This document shows, in pieces, positions 20,359-28,088 of a DNA stretch of 37,017 nt. The DNA comes from an uncultured Flavobacteriales bacterium (GTDB taxonomy: Bacteria; Bacteroidota; Bacteroidia; Flavobacteriales_D; CALLUQ01). How positions within the stretch are numbered: position 1 is the stretch's first letter; each line of letters opens with the position of its first letter. The notes beneath the pieces were generated by a model. That model was not told the DNA's origin. It did not search any database and was given only the letters and a program-made list of their open reading frames with translations. The position numbers and the translations under genes were made by a program. The stretch is from contig CALLUQ010000179.1 in NCBI GenBank assembly GCA_938010565.1, positions 1-37,017 of the forward strand, given 5' to 3'.

Positions 20359-20493
20359 ACAACCTCCTAGAGAGGATGTAGCGTTGCTTGCAGCAACTAC
20401 CGATGTTGTACGGGAAGGGCCGGATCTCGGGGCATTTACCAAAGTACTTATCAAAGGTTTGGAAGCAGCCGTTGAGAAGAGGACCAGGTAGAT
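20359..20493 (+). pseudogene. short coding-like remnant of unknown family
   Basis: An open frame without a start codon runs from the stop at 20356-20358 to TAG at 20491-20493. It reads EDVALLAATTDVVREGPDLG and AFTKVLIKGLEAAVEKRTR. The composition is that of a real protein C-terminus, but I cannot name the family. It may be the tail of a gene cut off when the neighbouring insertion sequence came in, or chance. Confidence 0.3.
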
Positions 20494-20510
20494 GTATTGC
20501 GCAATATGTT

Positions 20511-20519
20511 TACATTTGA
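20511..20519 (+). promoter_or_regulatory. candidate -7 element of recX promoter
   Basis: TACATTTGA matches TAnnTTTG and lies 31 bases before the ATG at 20551. It falls after the alternative upstream starts (TTG 20497, ATG 20506), which supports 20551 as the real start. No TTG box is obvious. Confidence 0.35.
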
Positions 20520-20550
20520 AAATACCCGAAGCAAAAAAGCGGGCACAAAA

Positions 20551-21021
20551 ATGCCTTTGCCAGAAAAGAAATACCCTCCTTTTGAAGCCTTGCAGAAAAT
20601 TCGGCATTACTGTGCCTGTCGGGAAACCACGCAAAAGGATGTGGTTGGGAAACTTTACCGTTATGGGCTCAGTACTGTGGAAACAGAAAATATTGTTGTA
20701 CAGTTAATAGAAGAAGGATTTCTCAATGAGGAACGTTTTGCCTGTGCCTATGTCAGGGAAAAATTTTATTTCAGGAAATGGGGGCGGCGAAAAATTCTTC
20801 AGGAACTGGAACTGAAAGAAGTGAGCCATCACCACATCAAAAAAGGAATGCAGGAAATCGATCCGGATGAATACGAAGCCACGATGTTTGACCTGATCGA
20901 AAAAAAGAAAACGCAGATCCGCTCCGACGATCACTTGGAAGTTCGGAGCAAGGTAGGGAAATACCTGATCCGGAAAGGCTATGAACCCGACTTGGTATGG
21001 GCACTTCTCAGTAAAAGGTAA
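20551..21021 (+). CDS. recX: regulatory protein RecX
   Basis: RecX binds RecA filaments and damps recombination activity. The 156-residue protein shows the triple three-helix repeats of the family: YCACRETTQKDVVGKLYRYG, then LIEEGFLNEERFACAYVREKF with KWGRRKILQELELKEVS, and a C-terminal third repeat ending RKGYEPDLVWALL. The length from ATG 20551 (MPLPEKKYPPFEAL) is normal for the family, and a promoter-like -7 site overlaps the longer alternative starts at 20497 and 20506. recA is not in this window. It stands alone between transposase debris and an empty 570-base gap. Confidence 0.92.
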   Translation: MPLPEKKYPPFEALQKIRHYCACRETTQKDVVGKLYRYGLSTVETENIVVQLIEEGFLNEERFACAYVREKFYFRKWGRRKILQELELKEVSHHHIKKGMQEIDPDEYEATMFDLIEKKKTQIRSDDHLEVRSKVGKYLIRKGYEPDLVWALLSKR

Positions 21022-21590
21022 TGTTTTGATCAATTGACCATTTCCGGGGCACTTCCTTTGAACAACGTTTTCATTTGCGTTTTTGACTTTGTAATGTGTC
21101 GGGGCCGGGGCCTTGCCAAAACATTCGAAGACCGTACCATGCATTTTATGTGAAGTGACACGTGCTATTACACGAATTGGATCTGTGTGAGATAGCCGAA
21201 ATTCACCACCACATCAATGACCTTCCCCGAAAGCTTTCCTATATTTTTCTTCCTGTTGCAGCCTTGCCGAATGCTTTGCGTAGAACCAGCATGGTTTATT
21301 TTAAAAGCCCTCTATTTACCCATAGGGTTAAAGAAGAAAATGATTACTATTTTTTGCATGTTAAAAACCTCTATTTCAGATGTTTTACCTGATTCAAACA
21401 AAATGAACAAGAAAACAACAATAAACACCATGCGTTAGAAAAGGAATAGTCAATATCCGGAAAGGCTACTCAAAATTTAAATGCGTTTGCCCTGGCAAAA
21501 CAGGAACCGCAATCCTCCGGGCACTTTCCGCACCTTACCCCCAAGTGCGGGTTCGGTTTATGCATTTCCGTTTTTCCAATTTCCCCAAAC
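21022..21590. other. intergenic region between recX and hppD
   Basis: These 569 bases hold no gene I can support. The only notable item is a 36-base segment at 21457-21492 that recurs before polA. The convergent ends of recX and hppD would be expected to carry terminators, but I find no clear hairpin followed by a T run. Confidence 0.5.
21457..21492 (+). repeat. dispersed 36-bp repeat, copy 1
   Basis: This segment, from CCGGAAAGGCTACTC to TTTAAATGCGTTTGCCC, matches 27981-28016 at 33 of 36 positions. Both copies are intergenic and in the same orientation. In one frame both read G-(K/E)-A-(T/I)-Q-(N/S)-LNAFA, and two of the three differences change an amino acid. Confidence 0.7.
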
Positions 21591-22730
21591 TCACAAAGTA
21601 CCTCTGTTTTCCTGTTCCCTTTCGATGGCTTCAAACAAAGCTTTGAAGTTTCCTTTCCCGAAAGATTGTGCTCCTTTCCGCTGAATGATCTCAAAGAACA
21701 TTGTAGGGCGGTCGAGAACCGGTTTGGTGAAGATCTGAAGCAAATACCCTTCTTCATCCCGATCGATCAGAATGCCCAGTTCTTTTAAAGGAGCCAAGTC
21801 CTCGTCGATTTTGCCAACACGCTCCAGAATGGTATCGTAATAACTCACCGGAACATAAAGGAACTCCACCCCGTTATTGCATAAAGTAGTTACGGTTTCG
21901 ATGATGTTATCCGTAGCCAAAGCAATGTGTTGTACACCGGCACCGTTGTAAAAATCGATGTATTCTTCAATTTGCGATTTTTTCCGGCCTTCAGCCGGCT
22001 CGTTGATCGGGAATTTGATGCGGCCGTTGCCGTTGCTCATTACTTTCGACATCAAAGCGGTGTACTCGGTCGAAATGTCTTTGTCATCAAATGATATCAA
22101 TTGGGCAAAACCCATTACTTTGGCGTAAAACTCACACCACTTGTTCATTTCATTCCATCCTACATTGCCCACCATATGATCGATATATTTCAGCCCTGCC
22201 GAAGGAGGGGCATAGGAGGTTTTCCATTCGCGAAAACCAGGCATGAATACTCCTTTGTAAGCACTTCGCTCCACAAACATGTGGATGGTTTCGCCATAGG
22301 TATGGATGCCTGAGATCACTACTTTTCCATCTGCATCCTCCATGGTTTCGGGCGCGAGGAAAGATTGGGCGCCACGACGGGTAGTTTCTTCCCAGGATCG
22401 GGTAGCATCATCTACCAGAAGGGCTACCGTTTTTACCCCGTCGCCGTGCCGGTTGATGTGCGCATTGATAGGGCCATCCTGCTCCAAAGGAGAAGTAAGA
22501 ACAAGGCGAATTTTATCCTGCTGCAATACATAGGAAACGGTTTTTTTTGAACCGGTTTCCAATCCGCGGTAAGCGAGGGGCTGAAAACCCCACGCAGCCT
22601 GATAATAATGAGCAGCCTGTTTGGCATTGCCCACATAAAGTTCAACATAATCGGTGCCCAGCAATGGCAAAAAATCGTCGGCTTGAGGAACGATTTTTTC
22701 AAGGCTCAGAGAGGTATTATCGGTTGCCAT
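21591..22730 (-). CDS. hppD: 4-hydroxyphenylpyruvate dioxygenase
   Basis: HppD converts 4-hydroxyphenylpyruvate to homogentisate, the step before HmgA in tyrosine breakdown. The 379-residue protein has two vicinal-oxygen-chelate halves. Iron ligands are visible as His in YIDHMVGNV, His in GVQHIALATDNI and Glu in TMFFEIIQRKG, and the C-terminal KGNFKALFEAIEREQ helix is typical. The start at ATG 22728-22730 (MATDNTSLSLEK) is preferred over a frame extending 30 codons into the end of hmgA. The 34-base gap after hmgA on the same strand indicates an hmgA-hppD operon. Fumarylacetoacetase and maleylacetoacetate isomerase are not in this window. Confidence 0.97.
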   Translation of the reverse strand: MATDNTSLSLEKIVPQADDFLPLLGTDYVELYVGNAKQAAHYYQAAWGFQPLAYRGLETGSKKTVSYVLQQDKIRLVLTSPLEQDGPINAHINRHGDGVKTVALLVDDATRSWEETTRRGAQSFLAPETMEDADGKVVISGIHTYGETIHMFVERSAYKGVFMPGFREWKTSYAPPSAGLKYIDHMVGNVGWNEMNKWCEFYAKVMGFAQLISFDDKDISTEYTALMSKVMSNGNGRIKFPINEPAEGRKKSQIEEYIDFYNGAGVQHIALATDNIIETVTTLCNNGVEFLYVPVSYYDTILERVGKIDEDLAPLKELGILIDRDEEGYLLQIFTKPVLDRPTMFFEIIQRKGAQSFGKGNFKALFEAIEREQENRGTL

Positions 22731-22764
22731 GATCGTGTATTTTAGATGATTTTGTTCAAAGGAA

Positions 22765-23934
22765 TTATCGGTCCTCTGCTTCGAGCCAACTCCGGAAATA
22801 TTTTCCATCGTCAAGTGCAAGAGCAGCTTTGGTGACCTTCAGAGGTTTAAAAGTGTCGACCATTACGGCCAGTTCGTTGGTTTCTTTTTTTCCTAAACTG
22901 CGTTCCATCGCCCCCGGGTGTGGTCCGTGTGGGATACCTGCCGGGTGCAAAGAAATGTGGCCGGGCCCGATGTCGTTCCGGCTCATGAAATCACCATCTA
23001 CATAATACAACACCTCGTCGCTATCGATGTTGCTGTGGTTGTAAGGAGCAGGCACAGCCTGCGGGTGATAATCGTACAACCTCGGACAGAAAGAACACAC
23101 TACAAAAGCGTTCGTTTCGAAGGTTTGATGCACAGGAGGTGGCTGATGAACACGGCCGGTTATCGGTTCAAAATCATGGATCGAAAAGGCATAGGGGAAG
23201 TTGTACCCATCCCAACCCACCACATCAAACGGATGAGCAGCGTAAACATAATCATAAAGCATCCCTTCTTTTTTAATTCTGATCAGAAAGTCGCCCTTTT
23301 CATCGTGTGTTTCCAATTCCGAAGGCCGGCGCAGATCCCGTTCGCAATAAGGCGCGTGTTCGAGCAACTGGCCAAACCAATTCCGATAACGCTTCGGTGT
23401 ATACAAAGGATGGTAAGATTCTACAATAAAAAGCCGGTTTTCTTCCTGATCAAACTGCAAATTATAGATCACACCACGAGGAATGAGCAAGTAGTCGCCC
23501 TCTTTAAAATCGATATTGCCCAACATCGTACGCAGCTTACCGGTGCCCCGGTGAATGAAAATCATTTCGTCGGCATCTGCATTTTTGTAGAAATAGTCGC
23601 TCATCGAAAACCGGGGAGCAGCCAGGGTGATCTGTACATCATGGTTCACTAGAACAGGCGTGCGGCTTTCGAGGTAATCGTTGGCAGGAGCAACATCAAA
23701 GCCATGTAAACGATACGCCTTCATGTTTTTCTCAATGGCCACTTCAGGTGCTACGGAAATGCCTTCATTCACCCCTTTTACCATCGTTGGCCGATGAACA
23801 TGGTAAAGCAAAGAACTCATCCCGTCAAAACCGACTGTACCAAAGAGTTCTTCATAATAATAGCCCCCATCCGGTTTCTGAAAGGCCGTATGACGTTTGT
23901 GCGGAATTTTTCCCAACTGATGATAATAAGGCAT
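22765..23934 (-). CDS. hmgA: homogentisate 1,2-dioxygenase
   Basis: HmgA opens the ring of homogentisate to maleylacetoacetate. The 389-residue cupin-type protein begins MPYYHQLGKIPHKRHTAF, as relatives in this phylum do; 11 further codons upstream are open but unlike the family and overlap the promoter. Iron ligands are seen as His and Glu in PYNHSNIDSDEVLYYVDG and His in HPAGIPHGPHPGAME. The substrate-side stretch FVVCSFCPRLYDYHP is also typical. It is first in the operon with hppD and divergent from tdh. The shared 176-base upstream region holds promoter-like sites and two small palindromes. Confidence 0.96.
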   Translation of the reverse strand: MPYYHQLGKIPHKRHTAFQKPDGGYYYEELFGTVGFDGMSSLLYHVHRPTMVKGVNEGISVAPEVAIEKNMKAYRLHGFDVAPANDYLESRTPVLVNHDVQITLAAPRFSMSDYFYKNADADEMIFIHRGTGKLRTMLGNIDFKEGDYLLIPRGVIYNLQFDQEENRLFIVESYHPLYTPKRYRNWFGQLLEHAPYCERDLRRPSELETHDEKGDFLIRIKKEGMLYDYVYAAHPFDVVGWDGYNFPYAFSIHDFEPITGRVHQPPPVHQTFETNAFVVCSFCPRLYDYHPQAVPAPYNHSNIDSDEVLYYVDGDFMSRNDIGPGHISLHPAGIPHGPHPGAMERSLGKKETNELAVMVDTFKPLKVTKAALALDDGKYFRSWLEAEDR

Positions 23935-23963
23935 AAGATCGTTCAATTTTGATCGGTACAGGT

Positions 23964-23972
23964 ACAAAACTA
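23964..23972 (-). promoter_or_regulatory. candidate -7 element of hmgA-hppD promoter
   Basis: The minus strand reads TAGTTTTGT, matching TAnnTTTG, 29 bases before the hmgA ATG. It overlaps the 5' extension of the frame and so supports the ATG at 23934. No clear TTG box was found; a T-rich stretch lies at the expected place. Confidence 0.4.
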
Positions 23973-23994
23973 GGGAATCCTCCTCTGGAAAAAA

Positions 23995-24006
23995 TGATAA
24001 TTATCA
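23995..24006. promoter_or_regulatory. palindrome TGATAATTATCA, possible operator
   Basis: A perfect 12-base palindrome lies upstream of the hmgA -7 site and between the two divergent promoters. A second perfect inverted repeat, CCGGTTACCGG, is at 24032-24042. Either could bind a regulator of hmgA-hppD or tdh; no regulator gene lies nearby. Confidence 0.3.
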
Positions 24007-24078
24007 ATTTTCATGCATTTGCACGGAAAACCCGGTTACCGGTAAGATTTTAACACCCTTAAAAGATGAAATTTTCGC

Positions 24079-24087
24079 TACTTTTGC
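24079..24087 (+). promoter_or_regulatory. -7 element of tdh promoter
   Basis: TACTTTTGC matches TAnnTTTGC exactly and lies 23 bases before ATG 24111. It falls inside the longer open frame that begins at 24066, which argues that this longer frame is not translated. No TTG box is clear. Confidence 0.5.
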
Positions 24088-24110
24088 AGCTCAATTCCAA
24101 AGTGTATCAG

Positions 24111-25061
24111 ATGGGAAAGGATGCTATCCTTGTAGTAGGGGCCGCCGGCCAGATCGGATCAGAGCTGGTGATGGCTTTGCGTGAAAAACATGGTGCAAAA
24201 AAGGTGATTGCTTCGGATATCCGCGAGGCCGGAGTTGAAGTGATGAAAAGCGGACCGTTCGAAATCCTCGATATTCTGAACAAACAGCAACTGGAAAAAA
24301 CGGTTGAGAAATACCGGATCAGCGAAGTTTTTCAACTGGCTGCTCTTTTATCGGCAACTGCCGAAGAAAACCCCATGTTTGCCTGGGAGTTGAACATGAA
24401 CGGGCTTTTTCATACATTGGAACTGGCCCGTGAAAAAAAAATAGACAAACTCTTCTGGCCCAGTTCCATTGCCATTTTTGGTGCTACCACTCCAAAGGAA
24501 AATACACCGCAAACTGCGGTAATGGAACCCCAAACCGTGTACGGCATCAGCAAACAGGCCGGTGAACGGTGGTGTGCATGGTACCATCAAAAATATGGTA
24601 TCGATGTGCGGAGCCTCCGCTACCCGGGCTTGATCAGCTATAAATCATTGCCCGGCGGCGGAACCACTGATTATGCCGTGGATATTTTTCACAGCGCCCT
24701 GAAAGACAAAGCGTATGCTTGTTTTCTGAATGCAGATACCACTTTGCCGATGATGTATATGTCTGATGCTGTCCGCGCAACGCTGGAGTTGATGGAAACC
24801 CCGGCAGAACAAATAAAGATACGTTCCAGCTATAACATTTCAGGCATGTCATTCAACCCGTCGCAAATTGCCCGCGAAATCCAAAACCATTACCCAAAGT
24901 TCAGCATTCAATACCATCCCGATTTCCGTCAGGAAATTGCTGCCGGATGGCCCCAGAGCATTAACGACACACAGGCCCGGCAGGATTGGGGGTGGAAAGC
25001 GCAATATGATCTGCCTGCCATGGTGGCCGATATGTTTAAAAATCTGTCGGCCAACAAATAA
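24111..25061 (+). CDS. tdh: NAD-dependent L-threonine 3-dehydrogenase, short-chain dehydrogenase type
   Basis: The 316-residue protein belongs to the extended SDR family and closely resembles the SDR-type threonine dehydrogenases of Bacteroidota, unrelated to the zinc-dependent E. coli Tdh. It oxidises L-threonine to 2-amino-3-oxobutyrate in the cytoplasm. Motifs are the Rossmann GAAGQIGSEL, LAALLSATAEENP, the catalytic SSIAIFG and YGISK, and the family block RYPGLISYKSLPGGGTTDY. The ATG at 24111 is chosen because the protein fold begins there and a promoter -7 site lies just upstream. The usual partner, 2-amino-3-ketobutyrate CoA ligase (kbl), is not adjacent. It is divergent from the tyrosine-degradation operon. 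Confidence 0.92.
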   Translation: MGKDAILVVGAAGQIGSELVMALREKHGAKKVIASDIREAGVEVMKSGPFEILDILNKQQLEKTVEKYRISEVFQLAALLSATAEENPMFAWELNMNGLFHTLELAREKKIDKLFWPSSIAIFGATTPKENTPQTAVMEPQTVYGISKQAGERWCAWYHQKYGIDVRSLRYPGLISYKSLPGGGTTDYAVDIFHSALKDKAYACFLNADTTLPMMYMSDAVRATLELMETPAEQIKIRSSYNISGMSFNPSQIAREIQNHYPKFSIQYHPDFRQEIAAGWPQSINDTQARQDWGWKAQYDLPAMVADMFKNLSANK

Positions 25062-25119
25062 CTTTTCTCCCCCCTCCGATGTATAATTTTACACAAATTA
25101 TTATGGGTTTGAAACCATG

Positions 25120-25128
25120 TAATTTTGA
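25120..25128 (+). promoter_or_regulatory. candidate -7 element upstream of MORN-repeat gene
   Basis: TAATTTTGA fits TAnnTTTG, about 85 bases before the ATG at 25214. No TTG box at a normal spacing is visible. Confidence 0.3.
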
Positions 25129-25213
25129 GCGTTTTTTTGCATCTTCGTTTCTCGTTTACATCGGCGATGTTTCCATGTGAAGACCGGTAAAGCCCCGCAA
25201 GGGAAGAAACCAT

Positions 25214-26131
25214 ATGAAGATACCCTTACTGCTCATTCATCTTCGCTTAGTTACTGTGGCTACGGCACAGGTTGAAAACCCGGTTTTGCATGTTGAAAAC
25301 CCTGCTGTAGCCCCTGCCATCAACCAAGATACCCTAAACCAATTTGACGAAACGGGAAAAAAAACAGGCTACTGGATCATTACCGGCAAACAACGCCCCC
25401 AACTGCCGTACCTTCCGGACCAAAAGATCGAGGAAGGCAAATATGTAGCCCATAAAAAGGCGGGGCTCTGGAAAAGGTATTTTCCAAACGATACCCTTCA
25501 ATCGGAAATTCATTTCCAGAGAGGTCGTCCCGACGGCCTTTACATCATCTATTATTCCAACGGGATCGTTGAAGAAAAAGGCATGTGGCACCGCAACAGA
25601 AACGTTGGCACTTTCGAACGAAATTACGAGGATGGAACCCCACAACAACGTTTTGAGTTTGCCGAAGATGGCAAGCGCTATGGCATACAGCAATACTATC
25701 ACCCCAATGGGAACCTTGCCGTTAAAGTTTCCATTCTAGCAGGGAAAGAAAACGGCCTGATGGAACGCTACTGGGAAACCGGCGAACTCAAAATGAAAGC
25801 CAACTATGTAAATGGCCAGGTGGATGCATCGGGTATAAAATATTATACCCCAAAGAAAAAGCTACCACCGGTAGTGGTGAAGCCCAACCCGCCCAAACTC
25901 CCAAAAGTACTTTACAGTGTTAACTCTTTTGAACCGAATGGAGAAAACACACTATTAAACAACAACAAACAGATCCTTCAGGTTGGGAAATTCAAAGGCA
26001 GCCGTTTGCACACGGGAAAAGCTTATAATTATGATGCCAATGGCCTCCTGATAGATGTGGATGTGTATAAGGAAGGCGTGTGGTCCGGAAAAGCCGTTCC
26101 CCTTGAAGACGAACGCAACCGCCTCCCCTAG
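25214..26131 (+). CDS. secreted MORN-repeat protein
   Basis: The 305-residue protein has a short N-terminal hydrophobic segment (MKIPLLLIHLRLVTVATAQ) that looks like a signal peptide ending at AQ. Residues ~75-210 hold about five MORN-variant repeats of the pattern G-x-Y/W-x-x-Y-x-N/D-G, for example GLWKRYFPNDTLQSE, DGLYIIYYSNG and GIQQYYHPNGNLAVK. A Pro/Lys-rich linker (~215-230) and a fourth small region follow. Such proteins are common in Bacteroidota; they are probably periplasmic or surface-located, and their function is unknown. Despite naming in some databases there is no reason to call this an antitoxin. It lies between tdh and cysS on the same strand. Confidence 0.8.
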   Translation: MKIPLLLIHLRLVTVATAQVENPVLHVENPAVAPAINQDTLNQFDETGKKTGYWIITGKQRPQLPYLPDQKIEEGKYVAHKKAGLWKRYFPNDTLQSEIHFQRGRPDGLYIIYYSNGIVEEKGMWHRNRNVGTFERNYEDGTPQQRFEFAEDGKRYGIQQYYHPNGNLAVKVSILAGKENGLMERYWETGELKMKANYVNGQVDASGIKYYTPKKKLPPVVVKPNPPKLPKVLYSVNSFEPNGENTLLNNNKQILQVGKFKGSRLHTGKAYNYDANGLLIDVDVYKEGVWSGKAVPLEDERNRLP

Positions 26132-26173
26132 GATCCCCTCTGATGTTCAAAAATTCTTTGTTCCTTTGCAGGC

Positions 26174-27670
26174 ATGGAGCATCAACTTTACATACACAAC
26201 AGCTTAACACGAAAAAAGGAATTATTTCAACCGATAAACCCACCGTTTGTTGGTATTTATGTATGTGGACCAACGGTTTATAGCGATGTGCATCTGGGCA
26301 ATTGCCGAACCATGATCTCTTTTGATGTGATGTATCGTTACCTCCTGTTTTTGGGATATAAAGTACGGTATGTCCGGAACATTACGGATGTTGGCCATTT
26401 GCTGGATGACGGAGAAGACCGGATTTTAAAAGCCACTCGTCTGGAACAATTGGAACCCATGGAAGTGGTACAAAAGTACACCAACGGTTTTCACAACATC
26501 ATGCGTGAGTTCAATACCCTTCCGCCTTCCATAGAACCCAGAGCTACACAGCACATCCTGGAACAAATCGAAATGGTAGAAACCATTATTAAAAACGGTT
26601 ATGGGTATGAGGTAAATGGTTCGGTGTATTTTGATACCGTAAAATTTGCTAATGAAAAGAACGTTTATGGCCAGCTTTCCGGTCGTGTAATTGAAAAACT
26701 ACACACCGAAACCAGAGATTTGAAAAACCAGAGCGAAAAAAAACACCCGTCGGATTTTGCCATTTGGATGAAAGCTTCTCCCGAACACATCATGCGTTGG
26801 AAATCTCCTTGGTCCGAAGGGTTCCCGGGTTGGCACTTAGAATGTTCCGTTATGTCGACCAAATACCTGGGCACTCACTTTGATATTCACGGAGGAGGAA
26901 CAGATCTGAAGTTCCCACACCACGAAAATGAAATTGCCCAAAACTACGGAGCCTGTAACTGTGCCCCCTCACGCTACTGGATACATACCAATATGTTGGA
27001 GCTGGAAGGCAAAAAAATGTCTAAAAGTGATGGGAATACCATCTCTCCGGCAGAATTATTCAGTGGAAACAGTCCGTTTATCAACAAAGGATTTTCGCCG
27101 ATAGTAGTGCGTTTTTTTATGCTACAGACCCACTACCGCAGCACGAACGATATTTCCAATGATGCCTTGCTGGCCGCGGAAAAAGGCTACCGCCGTTTGA
27201 TGGAAGCCAACCGGGTCCTTCAGCACCTGAGCCATGATGGTACTCTGGCAATTACCGATGAAGAGGAACAAGTAAAACGTTTGATGGACCATGTGCTGGA
27301 AGACATGAACGACGATTTTAATACCCCAAAAGCCATATCGCGGTTGTTTGTGTTGAGCAATAAGATCAATTCGTTCCAATCAGGGCAAATTGCTTTGAAC
27401 AGCATTGCCCCCGAAACCCTGGAAACGTTGAAAAAATTTTTCCATTCCTTCATTTTTGATGTTTTGGGATTAAAAGAGGACACTGTTGGCCCAACCGGAA
27501 CGGATACCAAAGTATTGGATGGGTTGATGGAACTTGTGCTGGGCATGCGCCAAAAAGTACGGACAGATAAAGATTGGGCTACTTCCGATAAGATCAGGGA
27601 CAGCCTCGCTGCATTGAACATTGTGGTGAAAGATGACAAGGAAGGCAGTACCTGGAGTGTAAAAAACTAA
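26174..27670 (+). CDS. cysS: cysteinyl-tRNA synthetase
   Basis: CysS charges tRNA-Cys with cysteine. The 498-residue class I enzyme has the zinc-site Cys in YVCGPTVYSDVHLGN, where HLGN is the HIGH motif (~39), and further zinc ligands in WHLECS and FPHHENEIAQ. The KMSKSDGN signature is at ~281, followed by the helical anticodon-binding DALR-type region with FNTPKAISRLF. The length is normal. The ATG follows the preceding stop by 42 bases. TTCCTTTGC lies just before the start; if it is a -7 element, the transcript would be nearly leaderless. It is followed by a relic-rich gap before polA. Confidence 0.97.
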   Translation: MEHQLYIHNSLTRKKELFQPINPPFVGIYVCGPTVYSDVHLGNCRTMISFDVMYRYLLFLGYKVRYVRNITDVGHLLDDGEDRILKATRLEQLEPMEVVQKYTNGFHNIMREFNTLPPSIEPRATQHILEQIEMVETIIKNGYGYEVNGSVYFDTVKFANEKNVYGQLSGRVIEKLHTETRDLKNQSEKKHPSDFAIWMKASPEHIMRWKSPWSEGFPGWHLECSVMSTKYLGTHFDIHGGGTDLKFPHHENEIAQNYGACNCAPSRYWIHTNMLELEGKKMSKSDGNTISPAELFSGNSPFINKGFSPIVVRFFMLQTHYRSTNDISNDALLAAEKGYRRLMEANRVLQHLSHDGTLAITDEEEQVKRLMDHVLEDMNDDFNTPKAISRLFVLSNKINSFQSGQIALNSIAPETLETLKKFFHSFIFDVLGLKEDTVGPTGTDTKVLDGLMELVLGMRQKVRTDKDWATSDKIRDSLAALNIVVKDDKEGSTWSVKN

Positions 27671-28088
27671 CCCTTCGCTTTCTCAGTCCGTTGCAGATGA
27701 ATAAAACCGGCCATTTAACAAACTACATGCTGTGCCCCCGGGAGAGGGGGAAATACCTACTACGGTTACGACGACTACGGCAATCCAACTTCCGTACGCC
27801 GCCCCCCAACTCTCTCGCAAGCCTCTCGCTTGTGAGATGATCGCTAGGCCGTTCCAAACAAATGATTCAAAAAATACCATTGGGCTTGTGAAGGCATAAA
27901 TAGTGTTCCAAGCGGACGCTTGAAACAGATGCGGCAGGAAGAAATCCAAACGAGAAGAAGCAGGTTGGTACCATCAGCACCCGGAGAGGCTATTCAAAGT
28001 TTAAATGCGTTTGCCCAAGGAATTCCGGAAGCAGGTTTCGCATTTCGGATCCGTCTGTCTATCTTTCGGGGGCCTGAATTTTTCAATT
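27671..28088. other. intergenic region with relics between cysS and polA
   Basis: No intact gene is seen in 418 bases. At 27752-27796 one frame reads NTYYGYDDYGNPTSV, which fits the RHS repeat signature YxYDxxGNP, flanked by stops at both sides. A hairpin, CTCGCAAGC against GCTTGTGAG, lies at 27814-27836. At 27981-28016 is the second copy of the 36-base dispersed repeat. The segment looks like a mosaic of decayed pieces. Confidence 0.5.
27981..28016 (+). repeat. dispersed 36-bp repeat, copy 2
   Basis: Same segment as 21457-21492 with three mismatches, here 73 bases before the polA start. The open frame through it extends to 28105 but has no family resemblance. Confidence 0.7.

Noticed and set aside
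26161-26169. TTCCTTTGC before cysS as a promoter
   Set aside because: It departs from TA at the first positions and lies only four bases from the ATG; kept as a remark in the cysS entry only.
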